A stretch of DNA of 43,207 bases, taken from Candidatus Krumholzibacteriota bacterium (lineage in GTDB: Bacteria > Krumholzibacteriota > Krumholzibacteriia > Krumholzibacteriales > Krumholzibacteriaceae). The translations under genes and the position numbers were made by a program. The notes under the pieces were generated by a model. It made no database searches. It was not told the origin of the DNA and worked only from the letters and a program-made list of their open reading frames with translations. The DNA lies in NCBI GenBank assembly GCA_016932415.1, contig JAFGCX010000013.1, positions 1 to 43,207 of the forward strand, read 5' to 3'. How positions within the stretch are numbered: the first letter of the stretch is position 1; every line of letters starts with the position of its first letter. Shown piece after piece: positions 16,038 through 24,741 of the stretch.

Positions 16038-17255
16038 ATGAAAAAGAAATTCTGGATTATTCTGGGCGCTGTCGTAATCATCTCATTTTTCATAATAGTC
16101 AATATCAAGGCTAAAAAAGGAAAATCGCTCCCTGTTCAGACGGAGAAGAGCGAGCAGAGGGATCTCTCTATGATCATATCGGCTTCGGGGAGCATCCGTC
16201 CTAAAAGGCAGGTCGACATCAGCGCCAGTACTATCGGGAAGGTGACTGAAGTAGCCGTCAAGGAAGGCGACATAGTCAGGGAGGGACAGTTCCTCATCCA
16301 GATCGATCCTATACAGCTCGAATCGACCGTAGCGCAGCTGAGGGCTTCCCTCGAGGCTCTCGTTGCGGAGGAAAAGAGCGCGCTTGTCCAGTTCAACAAA
16401 TCGAAGAGTGATCTCGACAGGATCACAAGGCTTTTCAAACAGGGATTTCTGACCGACCAGGAAGTCGAAAGAGCACAGACTGATTATGACGTGGCATCCT
16501 CGGCCCTTCAGTCGGCCAGGCACAGGATCGATCAGCAGAAAGCGGTATTACAGAGCGCCACGCACAATTTGAAAGAGGTAACGATCACGGCGGGTATGGA
16601 TGGAGTGGTTACAAGACTGAATGTCGAGGAAGGAGAGATCGCCATTATGGGGACCCTGAATAATCCCGGCACCATCCTGATGACGATCGCCGACCTGTCC
16701 ACCATAGAGGCCGAAGTCGAGGTCGATGAGACCGAAGTCGTCGATATAAATATCGGTGATAAAGCGAAGATCACTCTCGATGCCTTTCCTGACACATCAT
16801 ACGCCGGAGAAGTGACGGAGATCGGCAACAGCCCAATACTGTCCTCCGGGCAGCAGGGTGTCGATTTCAAGGTCGTCATAACAGTGACAGATACTATTCC
16901 GATAGTCAGGCCGGGTCTTTCTGCCGACGCGGAGATCACGGTCGCCGAAAGGACGGGAGTCGTCTCGATCCCGATCCAGAGCCTTACCGTGCGAAGAGCG
17001 AAAGACATAAAGGGTTTTGAAAAGACCGATTCGACGAAAACGGAAGAAGCTGAGAAAGAGATAGAAGGTGTCTTCATAGTGGATGGCGGATCAGCCCTTT
17101 TCAAGCCGGTCAAGGTGGGAATATCGAGCCAGAAATATTTTGAGGTCATTTCGGGCCTCGAGGGCGATCAGGATGTAGTAAGCGGCAACTTCAAGGCTAT
17201 AAGAGACCTGAAAGACGGGCAGAGAGTCAAAATCACCAAAAGCAGGAAGAATTAA
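16038..17255 (+). CDS. MacA-like periplasmic adaptor (membrane-fusion protein)
   Basis: 405 residues from ATG 16038, preceded by a G-rich ribosome site (16027-16033); an in-frame TTG at 15999 overlapping the ATPase stop is less likely. The order is: N-terminal membrane anchor (FWIILGAVVIISFFIIVNI), lipoyl-type half-domain (GKVTEVAVKEGDIVREGQ), an alpha-hairpin coiled coil (about residues 85-170), second lipoyl half (GVVTRLNVEEGE), then beta-barrel and membrane-proximal domains. Like MacA it bridges the inner-membrane ABC permeases and TolC. A Lys/Glu/Thr-rich insertion (about 320-350, before GVFIVDGG) is unusual. The following permease starts after 47 nt. Confidence 0.9.
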   Translation: MKKKFWIILGAVVIISFFIIVNIKAKKGKSLPVQTEKSEQRDLSMIISASGSIRPKRQVDISASTIGKVTEVAVKEGDIVREGQFLIQIDPIQLESTVAQLRASLEALVAEEKSALVQFNKSKSDLDRITRLFKQGFLTDQEVERAQTDYDVASSALQSARHRIDQQKAVLQSATHNLKEVTITAGMDGVVTRLNVEEGEIAIMGTLNNPGTILMTIADLSTIEAEVEVDETEVVDINIGDKAKITLDAFPDTSYAGEVTEIGNSPILSSGQQGVDFKVVITVTDTIPIVRPGLSADAEITVAERTGVVSIPIQSLTVRRAKDIKGFEKTDSTKTEEAEKEIEGVFIVDGGSALFKPVKVGISSQKYFEVISGLEGDQDVVSGNFKAIRDLKDGQRVKITKSRKN

Positions 17256-17302
17256 AAAGATATCAGCCCCTCCGGGTTTTAAAATTTGCCGGGACGATAA
17301 CT

Positions 17303-18532
17303 ATGCTTATATTTCAGGGAATCAGGATCGCCATCAACGCCCTGCGCGAAAACAAACTGCGTACCTTTCTTACCCTGCTGGGAAATATTGTCGGTACTAT
17401 GTCGGTAATAGCGGTGGTCTCTCTAATCGGCGGAGTCGATAACTATGTCAAGGAAGAGGTGGCGGGCGAGGGGAGTAATGTCTTTTCGATCGAGAGAGTG
17501 AATTTTTTTGAAGCGATAACCGACCTCGACGCTTTTCTCGAAGCTCTTTCGAGAAACAAGGTCATCAGGCTGAAAGATATCGATTATCTCAAGGAAAGGA
17601 TCCCATCGGCCCAATATGTCGGCGCGGCGGCTGACGCGAATGAAACGGTATTCGCTCGCGAGAACGAGGTGGATAATGTCGAGATAAGAGGGCGATCGGT
17701 CGAATATTCAGTGATCGAGAAAGTCGATCTCTATCTCGGCAGGCATATATCGCACGTGGAGGATGAGACAAGCGCGGCGGTGGCGGTGCTTGGCTGGGAT
17801 ATAAACATTCATCTTTTCAAGGGCCTTAATCCGATCGGCAGGAAGATCAAGATCGGAAACAAGCATTTCAGGGTGATCGGAGTGCTTCAGGACCGTGGAA
17901 CGATGTTCGGCGAATCAAGGAACAGGTTCGTTTACATACCTATCAGGACTTTCCTGAAAAAATATGGCGCGAGAAATTCGATAAGTGTCAAGGTCAAGGC
18001 GGCCGACATAGGTCTGCTTACCCAGGCAGTGGATGAAGCGACGATGGCGATGAGGATCAGGCATGGCCTAAGGCCGTTGGAAGAGAACGACTTCAGCGTT
18101 ATAACATCACAGAATCTCATCTCTCTCTGGGAGAAGATATCATCTTCGATCTTCAAAGCCCTTATTTTTATTGTATCTATCGCCCTTGTCATCGGAGGAG
18201 TAGTCCTTATGAACGTCATGCTCGTTTCGGTGACGGAAAGGACCAGGGAGATCGGATTGAGGAAAGCCCTGGGGGCGAGAAAATCCAATATTGTCTGGCA
18301 GTTCATAGTTGAATCGATAACGCTTTCCCTTGTCGGTGGAATATTCGGGATACTTATCGGGTTCACGATAGCTGCGATAATATCTATAGTTTCTCCCCTT
18401 CCTTACATTATAGCTCCATGGTCGATCGTCGCCGGACTGGTCGTCACATTCCTGATCGGCCTGGTATTCGGGACTTATCCGGCGAACAAGGCTGCCAAGC
18501 TTGATCCGGTCGTCGCGCTCCACCATGAATAG
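17303..18532 (+). CDS. MacB/FtsX-type ABC permease (first)
   Basis: 409 residues. An N-terminal membrane helix (NKLRTFLTLLGNIVGTMSVI) is followed by a large periplasmic MacB-type core domain (about 45-260). Three membrane helices follow with the family motif MNVMLVSVTERTREIGLRKALGA just after the second. The end FGTYPANKAAKLDPVVALHHE is the standard C-terminus of MacB-like permeases. It lacks an ATPase domain and pairs with the stand-alone ATPase two genes upstream. The periplasmic domain of this class takes substrate from the periplasm and pushes it toward TolC. Confidence 0.92.
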   Translation: MLIFQGIRIAINALRENKLRTFLTLLGNIVGTMSVIAVVSLIGGVDNYVKEEVAGEGSNVFSIERVNFFEAITDLDAFLEALSRNKVIRLKDIDYLKERIPSAQYVGAAADANETVFARENEVDNVEIRGRSVEYSVIEKVDLYLGRHISHVEDETSAAVAVLGWDINIHLFKGLNPIGRKIKIGNKHFRVIGVLQDRGTMFGESRNRFVYIPIRTFLKKYGARNSISVKVKAADIGLLTQAVDEATMAMRIRHGLRPLEENDFSVITSQNLISLWEKISSSIFKALIFIVSIALVIGGVVLMNVMLVSVTERTREIGLRKALGARKSNIVWQFIVESITLSLVGGIFGILIGFTIAAIISIVSPLPYIIAPWSIVAGLVVTFLIGLVFGTYPANKAAKLDPVVALHHE

Positions 18533-18557
18533 CGCTCGATCAGAGAAAGAGGATTCG

Positions 18558-19835
18558 ATGAGTGAAAAAACATCATCTTTCGCCCCCTCAAAGCAGAAAC
18601 GCAAACAGGTCTGGCTTGAGAATTTTCATCAGGCGATAAGGGTGATACGTAATCACAAGATGCGGTCAAGCCTGCTTATCGTCGGAGTAGCGATCGGAGT
18701 CACTACGGTGCTCGCGATGGTGACGGTCATGTCGGGTCTGGGAGAGAGAGTGCGGGAGGATATCGTCTCGGCGAACAGGCCATATCTTTTCGTATCGAGG
18801 TTCGATCCGTTCGGAGATTCCCAGGACCGGCGCGATATGTACCGCAGAAAGCAGTTTACAGCCGATGATGCCGAAGCGATCGAGGAAAACTGCCAGAGCG
18901 TCGACAAGGTCGACCTTGAGATAGACCCCAGTGGAAGGATGTGGGTCCTGCGATTCGAGGGAGAGAGGACCAATCTGATCCAGGTGATGGGAAGCTCGGA
19001 GAACTTCGGGAGCATGTTCAGTATCCAGGTGGCTGACGGAAGGTTTTTTACCGAATTCGAGCTTGAAAAAAGCAGAAGGGTCGTAGTCCTCGGGTACGGG
19101 CCGGCAAAGGATCTTTTCCCGAACCGCGACCCGGTGGGAAAACAGATAAAGATAGGGAACCATGAATATACCGTGGTAGGTTCGATGAGATCGAGGGAAC
19201 ATATCCTGGGGAGCATCGGGGACAACTTCGCCGTTATACCATATACTACCTTCAGTAAGGACCTCTCCGGCAGGTTTGACGATTACCAGCTCGGTATTAC
19301 TATCAAGGAAGGGTATACCCTTGAGGAGGGGGACGAGGAGGTCACCGCTCTTCTAAGAGCGAGAAGGAAAGTGCCGGTGGGGGAGAAAAGTGATTTTCAC
19401 GTGACGACTTCCGAGACCTTCAAGGAGATGCTCAATAACGTGACCGGAAGCATAGGACTGATCCTTGTCGTCATATCATCGATCGGCCTTATGGTAGGGG
19501 GGATCGGCGTGATGAATATCATGCTGATCTCGGTGACGGAGAGGACCAGGGAAGTGGGGATAAGGATGGCGATGGGAGCGCGAAGAAACGATATAATGCA
19601 GCAATTTCTCATAGAAGCCGCTACTCTTACCGGCACCGGAGGTTTGATCGGGATCTTTCTCGGGTTGTTAACGGCCAGGGGTGTATCTAATCTGATCAAG
19701 TTCCCATATTCGGTACCTTTCATATGGATTGTGATCGCTTTTGTATTTTCCGCCTCGATAGGGATAATATTCGGCATCTATCCGGCAAACCGGGCTGCCA
19801 GGATGGACCCGATCAAAGCTCTTCATTACGACTAG
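18558..19835 (+). CDS. MacB/FtsX-type ABC permease (second)
   Basis: 425 residues from ATG 18558 (AGAGG at 18548-18552); the earlier in-frame start at 18501 would overlap the first permease and lacks support. The architecture is the same: N-terminal helix (MRSSLLIVGVAIGVTTVL), periplasmic domain (about 70-285), three C-terminal helices with MNIMLISVTERTREVGIRMAMGA and the end FGIYPANRAARMDPIKALHYD. The two permeases differ strongly in the periplasmic part, so the transporter is probably a heterodimer, as in LolC/LolE, not a MacB-like homodimer. It is the last gene of the exporter cluster. Confidence 0.92.
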   Translation: MSEKTSSFAPSKQKRKQVWLENFHQAIRVIRNHKMRSSLLIVGVAIGVTTVLAMVTVMSGLGERVREDIVSANRPYLFVSRFDPFGDSQDRRDMYRRKQFTADDAEAIEENCQSVDKVDLEIDPSGRMWVLRFEGERTNLIQVMGSSENFGSMFSIQVADGRFFTEFELEKSRRVVVLGYGPAKDLFPNRDPVGKQIKIGNHEYTVVGSMRSREHILGSIGDNFAVIPYTTFSKDLSGRFDDYQLGITIKEGYTLEEGDEEVTALLRARRKVPVGEKSDFHVTTSETFKEMLNNVTGSIGLILVVISSIGLMVGGIGVMNIMLISVTERTREVGIRMAMGARRNDIMQQFLIEAATLTGTGGLIGIFLGLLTARGVSNLIKFPYSVPFIWIVIAFVFSASIGIIFGIYPANRAARMDPIKALHYD

Positions 19836-19937
19836 GTCTTCGCCCGCGGACCGTGTCATCCCGGCCAAGCGTAGGACCTGTTGCCCCTTTTCCTCTCGGC
19901 AAGCGCGTGTACCTGGATTGATACTCCTCCTTATATC

Positions 19938-19966
19938 TTGCCACTGAAGAAGTTGAAGTCTATACT
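19938..19966 (+). promoter_or_regulatory. Promoter ahead of second GWxTD gene
   Basis: TTGCCA (19938-19943), 17-bp spacer, TATACT (19961-19966), five of six matches at each hexamer. The predicted start near 19973 would fall in the GGAGGGAGG ribosome site (19972-19980), giving a very short leader before ATG 19987. That is a reason for caution. Confidence 0.45.
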
Positions 19967-19986
19967 TTATCGGAGGGAGGTCGGTC

Positions 19987-21336
19987 ATGATGTATTACGG
20001 TAAGGATAACGAACGGTCCACGGCACCGCGGCACGCGGGGTTGATACTGCTCGCTTTATCTGTCTTTTTTCACCCGGGAGACCTGGCTGGGCAGATGAGG
20101 ATGAATTCTCCCGATGCTCCCTTTGAACTGTCGATCAGCCAGAGGAATGACAGGGAAAAAGGGATCCTGATAAGAGTAAACGCAGCGGTCGACTATCGTT
20201 CACTGATATTTTTCAGAAAAACAGGTTTTTACCAGGCCGATTTAAGGGTCTATCTTAACATCGAGGACAGGGAAAACGGGGAGGTCCGGGGAGAGGTCTG
20301 GGAGGAATCGGTCGCCGCTTCTTCATATATGGATACCAGGTCGATCAGCCTCAAAGCGTCGGTCAAAAGGGATTTCCCGATAGAACCGGGAAGGTACAGG
20401 GTCGGAGTGATCATAGAGATGCTTGGCAGTTCGAGGAAGATCAGCAGGGAAGTCGATATCAGGATAACCGGGGCCGATGATGATGCGGTCCGGATCGAGA
20501 ATCCGGTCTTCAGTATGCCCGGAAGGAGAGGTTCCGATGATTCTCCTCCGGCTGGAGAACTGCGTGTGTCGCGCTGCGACACCCTGAGCGACAACTTTAT
20601 CCATCTCCAGGATCAGTCATTCCTGGAATTCGATTCATGGATCAGGGTATATCTCGAGCTCCTTGCCCCGACAAGCCTTGATCGCGGGGCAGATTGCGAC
20701 ATTTCGATCAAGATCTCGGACAGGGGTGGAAGGGTGAAGTTCTATAACACTTTTCCAGTAGATATCGAAGCGCGGTCCCTGGTCGGTCTCTGCACTGATA
20801 TAAATGCAGATGAACTGGAGATCGGAAGTTACGATCTCTCGATCTCGGCGGTAATACGAGAGACGGGAATAAAGACTGAAAGAAACGACAGCTTTGACAT
20901 ACTGCTGAACAGAAGACTCCTCGGGAAGGATTTCCCCAGATTGCTGGAGCTGCTTTCTCTTGTGGCCGATGACGAGGATCTCGAATCCCTTCGGGGTGCC
21001 CCGGCCTCGGAGCGTCTCGAACAATGGAACCAGTTCTGGAGGAGGCGTGACACAAGTCCGGGGACGGTAGTGAATGAGCAGCTGAGCGAATTTCTCGTCA
21101 GGTTGAAATTCGCTCTGAATACATTTTCGAAGAGCAGGCCAGGATGGGATACTGATATGGGAAGGGTATATATACGCCACGGAAGACCCGACAGGATGCT
21201 CGATCGTTCAGGCACTTCCTTCAATTACGGGAGCGAATACCAGTTGTGGTATTATGACCGGATGAGTATCGTCTATATTTTCAGAAACACGATGCATGGA
21301 GGAGAATATCGTCTCGTTGAAACAAGGTATTACTAG
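19987..21336 (+). CDS. GWxTD-domain protein (second copy)
   Basis: 449 residues; the ATG at 19987 follows GGAGGGAGG (19972-19980). A hydrophobic stretch (HAGLILLALSVFFHPG, about residues 18-33) acts as signal peptide, ending near LAGQ. Ig-like beta-rich segments follow. The C-terminal GWxTD domain carries the canonical motif GWDTD at residues 386-390, then MGRVYIRHGRPDRML, NYGSEYQLWYYD and VYIFRN. Function of the family is unknown; location is periplasm or surface. Its 3' end overlaps the peptide-binding lipoprotein gene by 41 nt, so the two are co-transcribed. The first copy sits in the TonB-receptor operon, 9 kb upstream. Confidence 0.78.
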   Translation: MMYYGKDNERSTAPRHAGLILLALSVFFHPGDLAGQMRMNSPDAPFELSISQRNDREKGILIRVNAAVDYRSLIFFRKTGFYQADLRVYLNIEDRENGEVRGEVWEESVAASSYMDTRSISLKASVKRDFPIEPGRYRVGVIIEMLGSSRKISREVDIRITGADDDAVRIENPVFSMPGRRGSDDSPPAGELRVSRCDTLSDNFIHLQDQSFLEFDSWIRVYLELLAPTSLDRGADCDISIKISDRGGRVKFYNTFPVDIEARSLVGLCTDINADELEIGSYDLSISAVIRETGIKTERNDSFDILLNRRLLGKDFPRLLELLSLVADDEDLESLRGAPASERLEQWNQFWRRRDTSPGTVVNEQLSEFLVRLKFALNTFSKSRPGWDTDMGRVYIRHGRPDRMLDRSGTSFNYGSEYQLWYYDRMSIVYIFRNTMHGGEYRLVETRYY

Positions 21337-22894
21337 GATATCTCGAAAAGCGGCATGGCCCGCCTCGGCGATCGTATTGTCATTTTTGATTCTCGCGGCC
21401 TGCGCGGACCGGACCCGGCTGCCTGTCATAAGGCTGGCTCTGCAGACTGAGCCGACGACTCTTGATCCCGTCCTCGCCGTCGATTATTCCTCGGGGACCC
21501 TGACCTCCATGATACACTCCAATCTCGTCCGGTTCGACGACCGGGGAAAGATCATTCCGGCGCTCTCAAAAAGCTGGACTATTTCGGAAGACGGTCTCGT
21601 CTACACCTTTATCCTCGGTCGGAGCGGGTTTTCCAACGGAAGGCGCGTCACATCGAGCGATGTACTATTCTCCTTCAAAAGACTCCTCGATCCCGCGACG
21701 GCATCGCCGAGATGGTGGGTCCTGAACCCGCTGGCCGGCGCCGGGGATTATCACCGTGGAGGAGTATTCGACGGGAGTTCCATCCTCGCTCCAGACGATT
21801 CAACGGTCGTGCTGATCCTGGATCACCCCGTCGCTCATTTCCTCAGCCTCCTTTCGATGCCGCCGGCCGGTATCGTCTGTGAGGAACAGGTCCGAGGCGC
21901 CGGGGTCGATTACGGCAGGGATCCCTGCGGTTCGGGGCCATGGAAGCTTTCCGCGTGGCGTGAAGGAGACGAGCTTGTTCTCGATCGAAATCTTCATTCA
22001 TCTGAATATAACAGGGATGTCGAGGGAGTATCGTTTCGAATCATCCCCGAATCGATGACAAGGATCGCCGAATTCGAGACGGGCAGCCTCGATATCCTCG
22101 AAGTCCCCCGGGCTGAACTCGATATCTGGAGATCGGCCGGTATGAGGCTTCTCGAGAAAGAGGAACTGAGAGTCGTATATATCGGGTTGAACAATTGCAT
22201 GTATCCCTTCAACGATGTAAGGGTGCGCCAGGCTCTCAACCACGCGATCGATGTGGAGACGATCATTGCCAGGGTCCTTTTCGGCGCGGCGAAGAGATCG
22301 TGCGGACCGGTGCCTCCAGGCTTAAAGGGAAATCCGCGAGATGAAGAGAGATACGCTTATGATCCTGACAAAGCAAGAGATCTGCTTTCCAGCGCCGGCC
22401 TTGAGGATGGATTCACGATGGAGATATGGCAGAGGGAGAACCCTGAAAGCGGGAGGATACTCGAATCTGTCCAGGGATACCTCTCAAGGGTGGGGATAGA
22501 TGTGAAAATAGTGACCCGTGAATGGGGAGCTTTCAAGGAAGCAGTGGACAAGGGGACTCCTGACGCTTTCTATCTCGACTGGTTCGCCGATTACCCCGAC
22601 AGGGAGAATTTTCTGACTCCTCTTTTCCATTCGGCGAACCGTGGCGGGGGAGGTAACAGGTCGGGATACGCGTCAATGGCGGTCGATTCACTCCTCTCCC
22701 TTGCCGTTCTGTGCGGGGATTACAGAGCGAGAAACGATATCTATCGGAGGGCGGAAAAAATGATATACGATGATGCCCCATGGATATTTCTCTGGTTCCC
22801 GGTAAGATACGAGGTCGTCTCATACAGGCTGGATCGCTACGAGATCCCGCTGATATTCACAAGCAGGCTTTTTCTCGAGACAAGGTTCAGGTAG
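21296..22894 (+). CDS. ABC importer substrate-binding lipoprotein, dipeptide/oligopeptide family (family 5)
   Basis: 532 residues. A lipoprotein signal ends in ILAAC, with the lipidated Cys at residue 36. The family-5 opening follows (RLALQTEPTTLDPVLAVDYSSG), then SKSWTISEDGLVYTFILGRS and FNDVRVRQALNHAIDV, all standard DppA/OppA segments. It captures peptides in the periplasm for the two permeases downstream. The start is uncertain: ATG 21296 lacks a ribosome site, while TTG 21317 has GGAGGAG (21298-21304) at a rather long 12 nt. Either start overlaps the GWxTD gene. Murein peptides are a likely ligand, given the neighbouring NlpC/P60 peptidase. Confidence 0.9.
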   Translation: MEENIVSLKQGITRISRKAAWPASAIVLSFLILAACADRTRLPVIRLALQTEPTTLDPVLAVDYSSGTLTSMIHSNLVRFDDRGKIIPALSKSWTISEDGLVYTFILGRSGFSNGRRVTSSDVLFSFKRLLDPATASPRWWVLNPLAGAGDYHRGGVFDGSSILAPDDSTVVLILDHPVAHFLSLLSMPPAGIVCEEQVRGAGVDYGRDPCGSGPWKLSAWREGDELVLDRNLHSSEYNRDVEGVSFRIIPESMTRIAEFETGSLDILEVPRAELDIWRSAGMRLLEKEELRVVYIGLNNCMYPFNDVRVRQALNHAIDVETIIARVLFGAAKRSCGPVPPGLKGNPRDEERYAYDPDKARDLLSSAGLEDGFTMEIWQRENPESGRILESVQGYLSRVGIDVKIVTREWGAFKEAVDKGTPDAFYLDWFADYPDRENFLTPLFHSANRGGGGNRSGYASMAVDSLLSLAVLCGDYRARNDIYRRAEKMIYDDAPWIFLWFPVRYEVVSYRLDRYEIPLIFTSRLFLETRFR

Positions 22895-22903
22895 GAGCTG
22901 GTC

Positions 22904-23839
22904 TTGACGTCATTTATTGTCAAAAGATTGATAATGCTTGTCCCGATACTCTTCGGAGTCGTTACCGTGACATTTTTCCTGATGTACGTGATCCCGGGCG
23001 ATCCCGTACTTTCGCTGGCCGGCGAGAGGTACGATCAGCAGACGCTCGACAATATCAGGAAAGACCTCGGTCTTGACCGGCCTGTAGTAGTCCAGTATTT
23101 CAGCTACCTTGGCAGGCTCGCCAGGTTTGATCTGGGCAGATCGTTTTCCACCGGGAGGCCGGTGCGCGAGAGCATAGGGGAGCGTTTCCCCAGGACTGCC
23201 GTACTTGCCGTCAGCGCGATGCTCCTGGCCGTGACCGGAGGCGTGCTTGCCGGGGGGCTTGCCGCGTGGGGAAGATTTCCCTGGCTGGGCAGGCCGCTGA
23301 TGGCGCTTTCTCTGGCTGGAGTCTCGATCCCCGTCTTCTGGCTCGGGCTTATTCTGATCTATTTCTTTTCCATCAAGCTCTCCCTTTTACCTCCCTCGGG
23401 GTATGGCGGGGGATCGCTCAGGTATCTGATCCTTCCCGCTCTTACCCTTTCATTCGCCTCGATGGCGACTATCGCGAGAGTGACAAGATCGGGATTTCTC
23501 GACGCGGGAAATGAGGATTTTGTGCGGACGGCGAGGGCGAAAGGGCTGGGTGAATCGACCGTCGTCGGAAAACATATCTTCCGCAACGCCCTTATACCTG
23601 TTGTGACGATCGTGGGGACTGATTTCGGCAGCTATCTCAGCGGCGCCGTCCTTACCGAATCTATTTTTGGCTGGCCGGGGCTTGGCAGATATGTCGTCCA
23701 GGCTGTGCTGAAAAGGGATTTTCCGGTGATCCAGGGATCGATCCTTTTTATGGCGGTGATATTTATCCTTGTAAACCTTATGGTAGACATAAGTTATGGA
23801 TTTATTGATCCGAGGATCAGGCAGGGGGGAAAAGACTGA
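22904..23839 (+). CDS. ABC importer permease, DppB/OppB family
   Basis: 311 residues from TTG 22904, 9 nt after the binding-protein stop; GTAGGAG at 22891-22897 is the ribosome site. The N-terminus (FIVKRLIMLVPILFGVVTVT) and IPGDP motif are typical of DppB. Six membrane helices are visible. The ATPase-docking EAA loop reads VRTARAKGLGESTVVGKHIF. The gene overlaps the next permease by one base (TGATG). Confidence 0.93.
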   Translation: MTSFIVKRLIMLVPILFGVVTVTFFLMYVIPGDPVLSLAGERYDQQTLDNIRKDLGLDRPVVVQYFSYLGRLARFDLGRSFSTGRPVRESIGERFPRTAVLAVSAMLLAVTGGVLAGGLAAWGRFPWLGRPLMALSLAGVSIPVFWLGLILIYFFSIKLSLLPPSGYGGGSLRYLILPALTLSFASMATIARVTRSGFLDAGNEDFVRTARAKGLGESTVVGKHIFRNALIPVVTIVGTDFGSYLSGAVLTESIFGWPGLGRYVVQAVLKRDFPVIQGSILFMAVIFILVNLMVDISYGFIDPRIRQGGKD

Positions 23840-24741
23840 TGAAGATCCGGAACAGATTCTTCAGAGAGTTCCTGCGCAACAGGATGGCGGTTGCCGGGCT
23901 CGTCTTCCTCTTCGTGATAATAACGATGGCTCTTTTCGCCGACCTGATCTTTCCTTCCGGGTCGGATATGATAGACCTTGACAATTCGCTTCGCTCTCCT
24001 TCGCCGGGCCACCCATTCGGCACCGATTCATTCGGTCGCGATCTGCTGGCAAGGGTCGTTTTCGGAGCGCGGATATCGCTTGGAGTGGGATTTCTCGCGA
24101 GGACGATCTCTCTGCTGCTGGGGCTTCTTCTGGGAACGCTGGCGGGGTACTTCGGTGGCAGGACAGATTCGGTGATCATGAGGATGGCTGACATCACATT
24201 CGCCTTTCCAGCCCTTCTTCTTCTGATAGCGATCATGGCGGTAGTCTCCCCGGGGATGATCTCCCTTTTCACAGCGCTTGGAGCGATAGGCTGGGCATCG
24301 GTCGCCAGGCTTGTAAGGGCCCAGGTGATGAGCGTCAAGGACCGGGAATACGTCCAGGCGGCGAAAGCGGCCGGGGCGGGAGATCTGAAGCTGGTCTGGT
24401 CATATATCCTCCCCCAGTGCATTTCCCCGGTGATAGTGATATATACCCTGGGACTCGGTATTACGGTGATGGCGGAGGCGAGCCTCAGTTTCCTCGGCCT
24501 GGGAGTCCAGCCTCCGGCTCCGAGCTGGGGAAGGATGATCTCCACGGGAATCGTTTTCATGCGCAGCGCTCCCTGGCTTACACTTTTTCCGGGCCTTGTA
24601 TTGACAGCCACTATCTGTTCACTTAACCTTGTCGGCGATGGTATAAGGGACGCGCTCGATCCGAGGTCTTCGGCGGTCGTCTTTAAGCCGGCCGCGGCCG
24701 CGGTTATATTCAATGATGGTTTTCAGCCTGGCCTCGATTAG
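23839..24741 (+). CDS. ABC importer permease, DppC/OppC family
   Basis: 300 residues; the ATG at 23839 shares a base with the preceding stop. An N-terminal OppC-type segment (FFREFLRNRMAVAGLVFLFV) is followed by HPFGTDSFGRDLLARVVFGAR, a signature of DppC/OppC, and the EAA loop YVQAAKAAGAGDLKLVWSYI. The C-terminus ends NLVGDGIRDALDPRS. Together with DppB it forms the channel. No DppD/DppF-type ATPase gene follows; an NlpC/P60 peptidase takes that place. Confidence 0.93.
   Translation: MKIRNRFFREFLRNRMAVAGLVFLFVIITMALFADLIFPSGSDMIDLDNSLRSPSPGHPFGTDSFGRDLLARVVFGARISLGVGFLARTISLLLGLLLGTLAGYFGGRTDSVIMRMADITFAFPALLLLIAIMAVVSPGMISLFTALGAIGWASVARLVRAQVMSVKDREYVQAAKAAGAGDLKLVWSYILPQCISPVIVIYTLGLGITVMAEASLSFLGLGVQPPAPSWGRMISTGIVFMRSAPWLTLFPGLVLTATICSLNLVGDGIRDALDPRSSAVVFKPAAAAVIFNDGFQPGLD

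Noticed and set aside
17267-17280. Terminator-like CCC/GGG hairpin with four T between the adaptor and first permease
   Set aside because: The stem is only three base pairs and it lies within an evident operon; at most a minor pause site.
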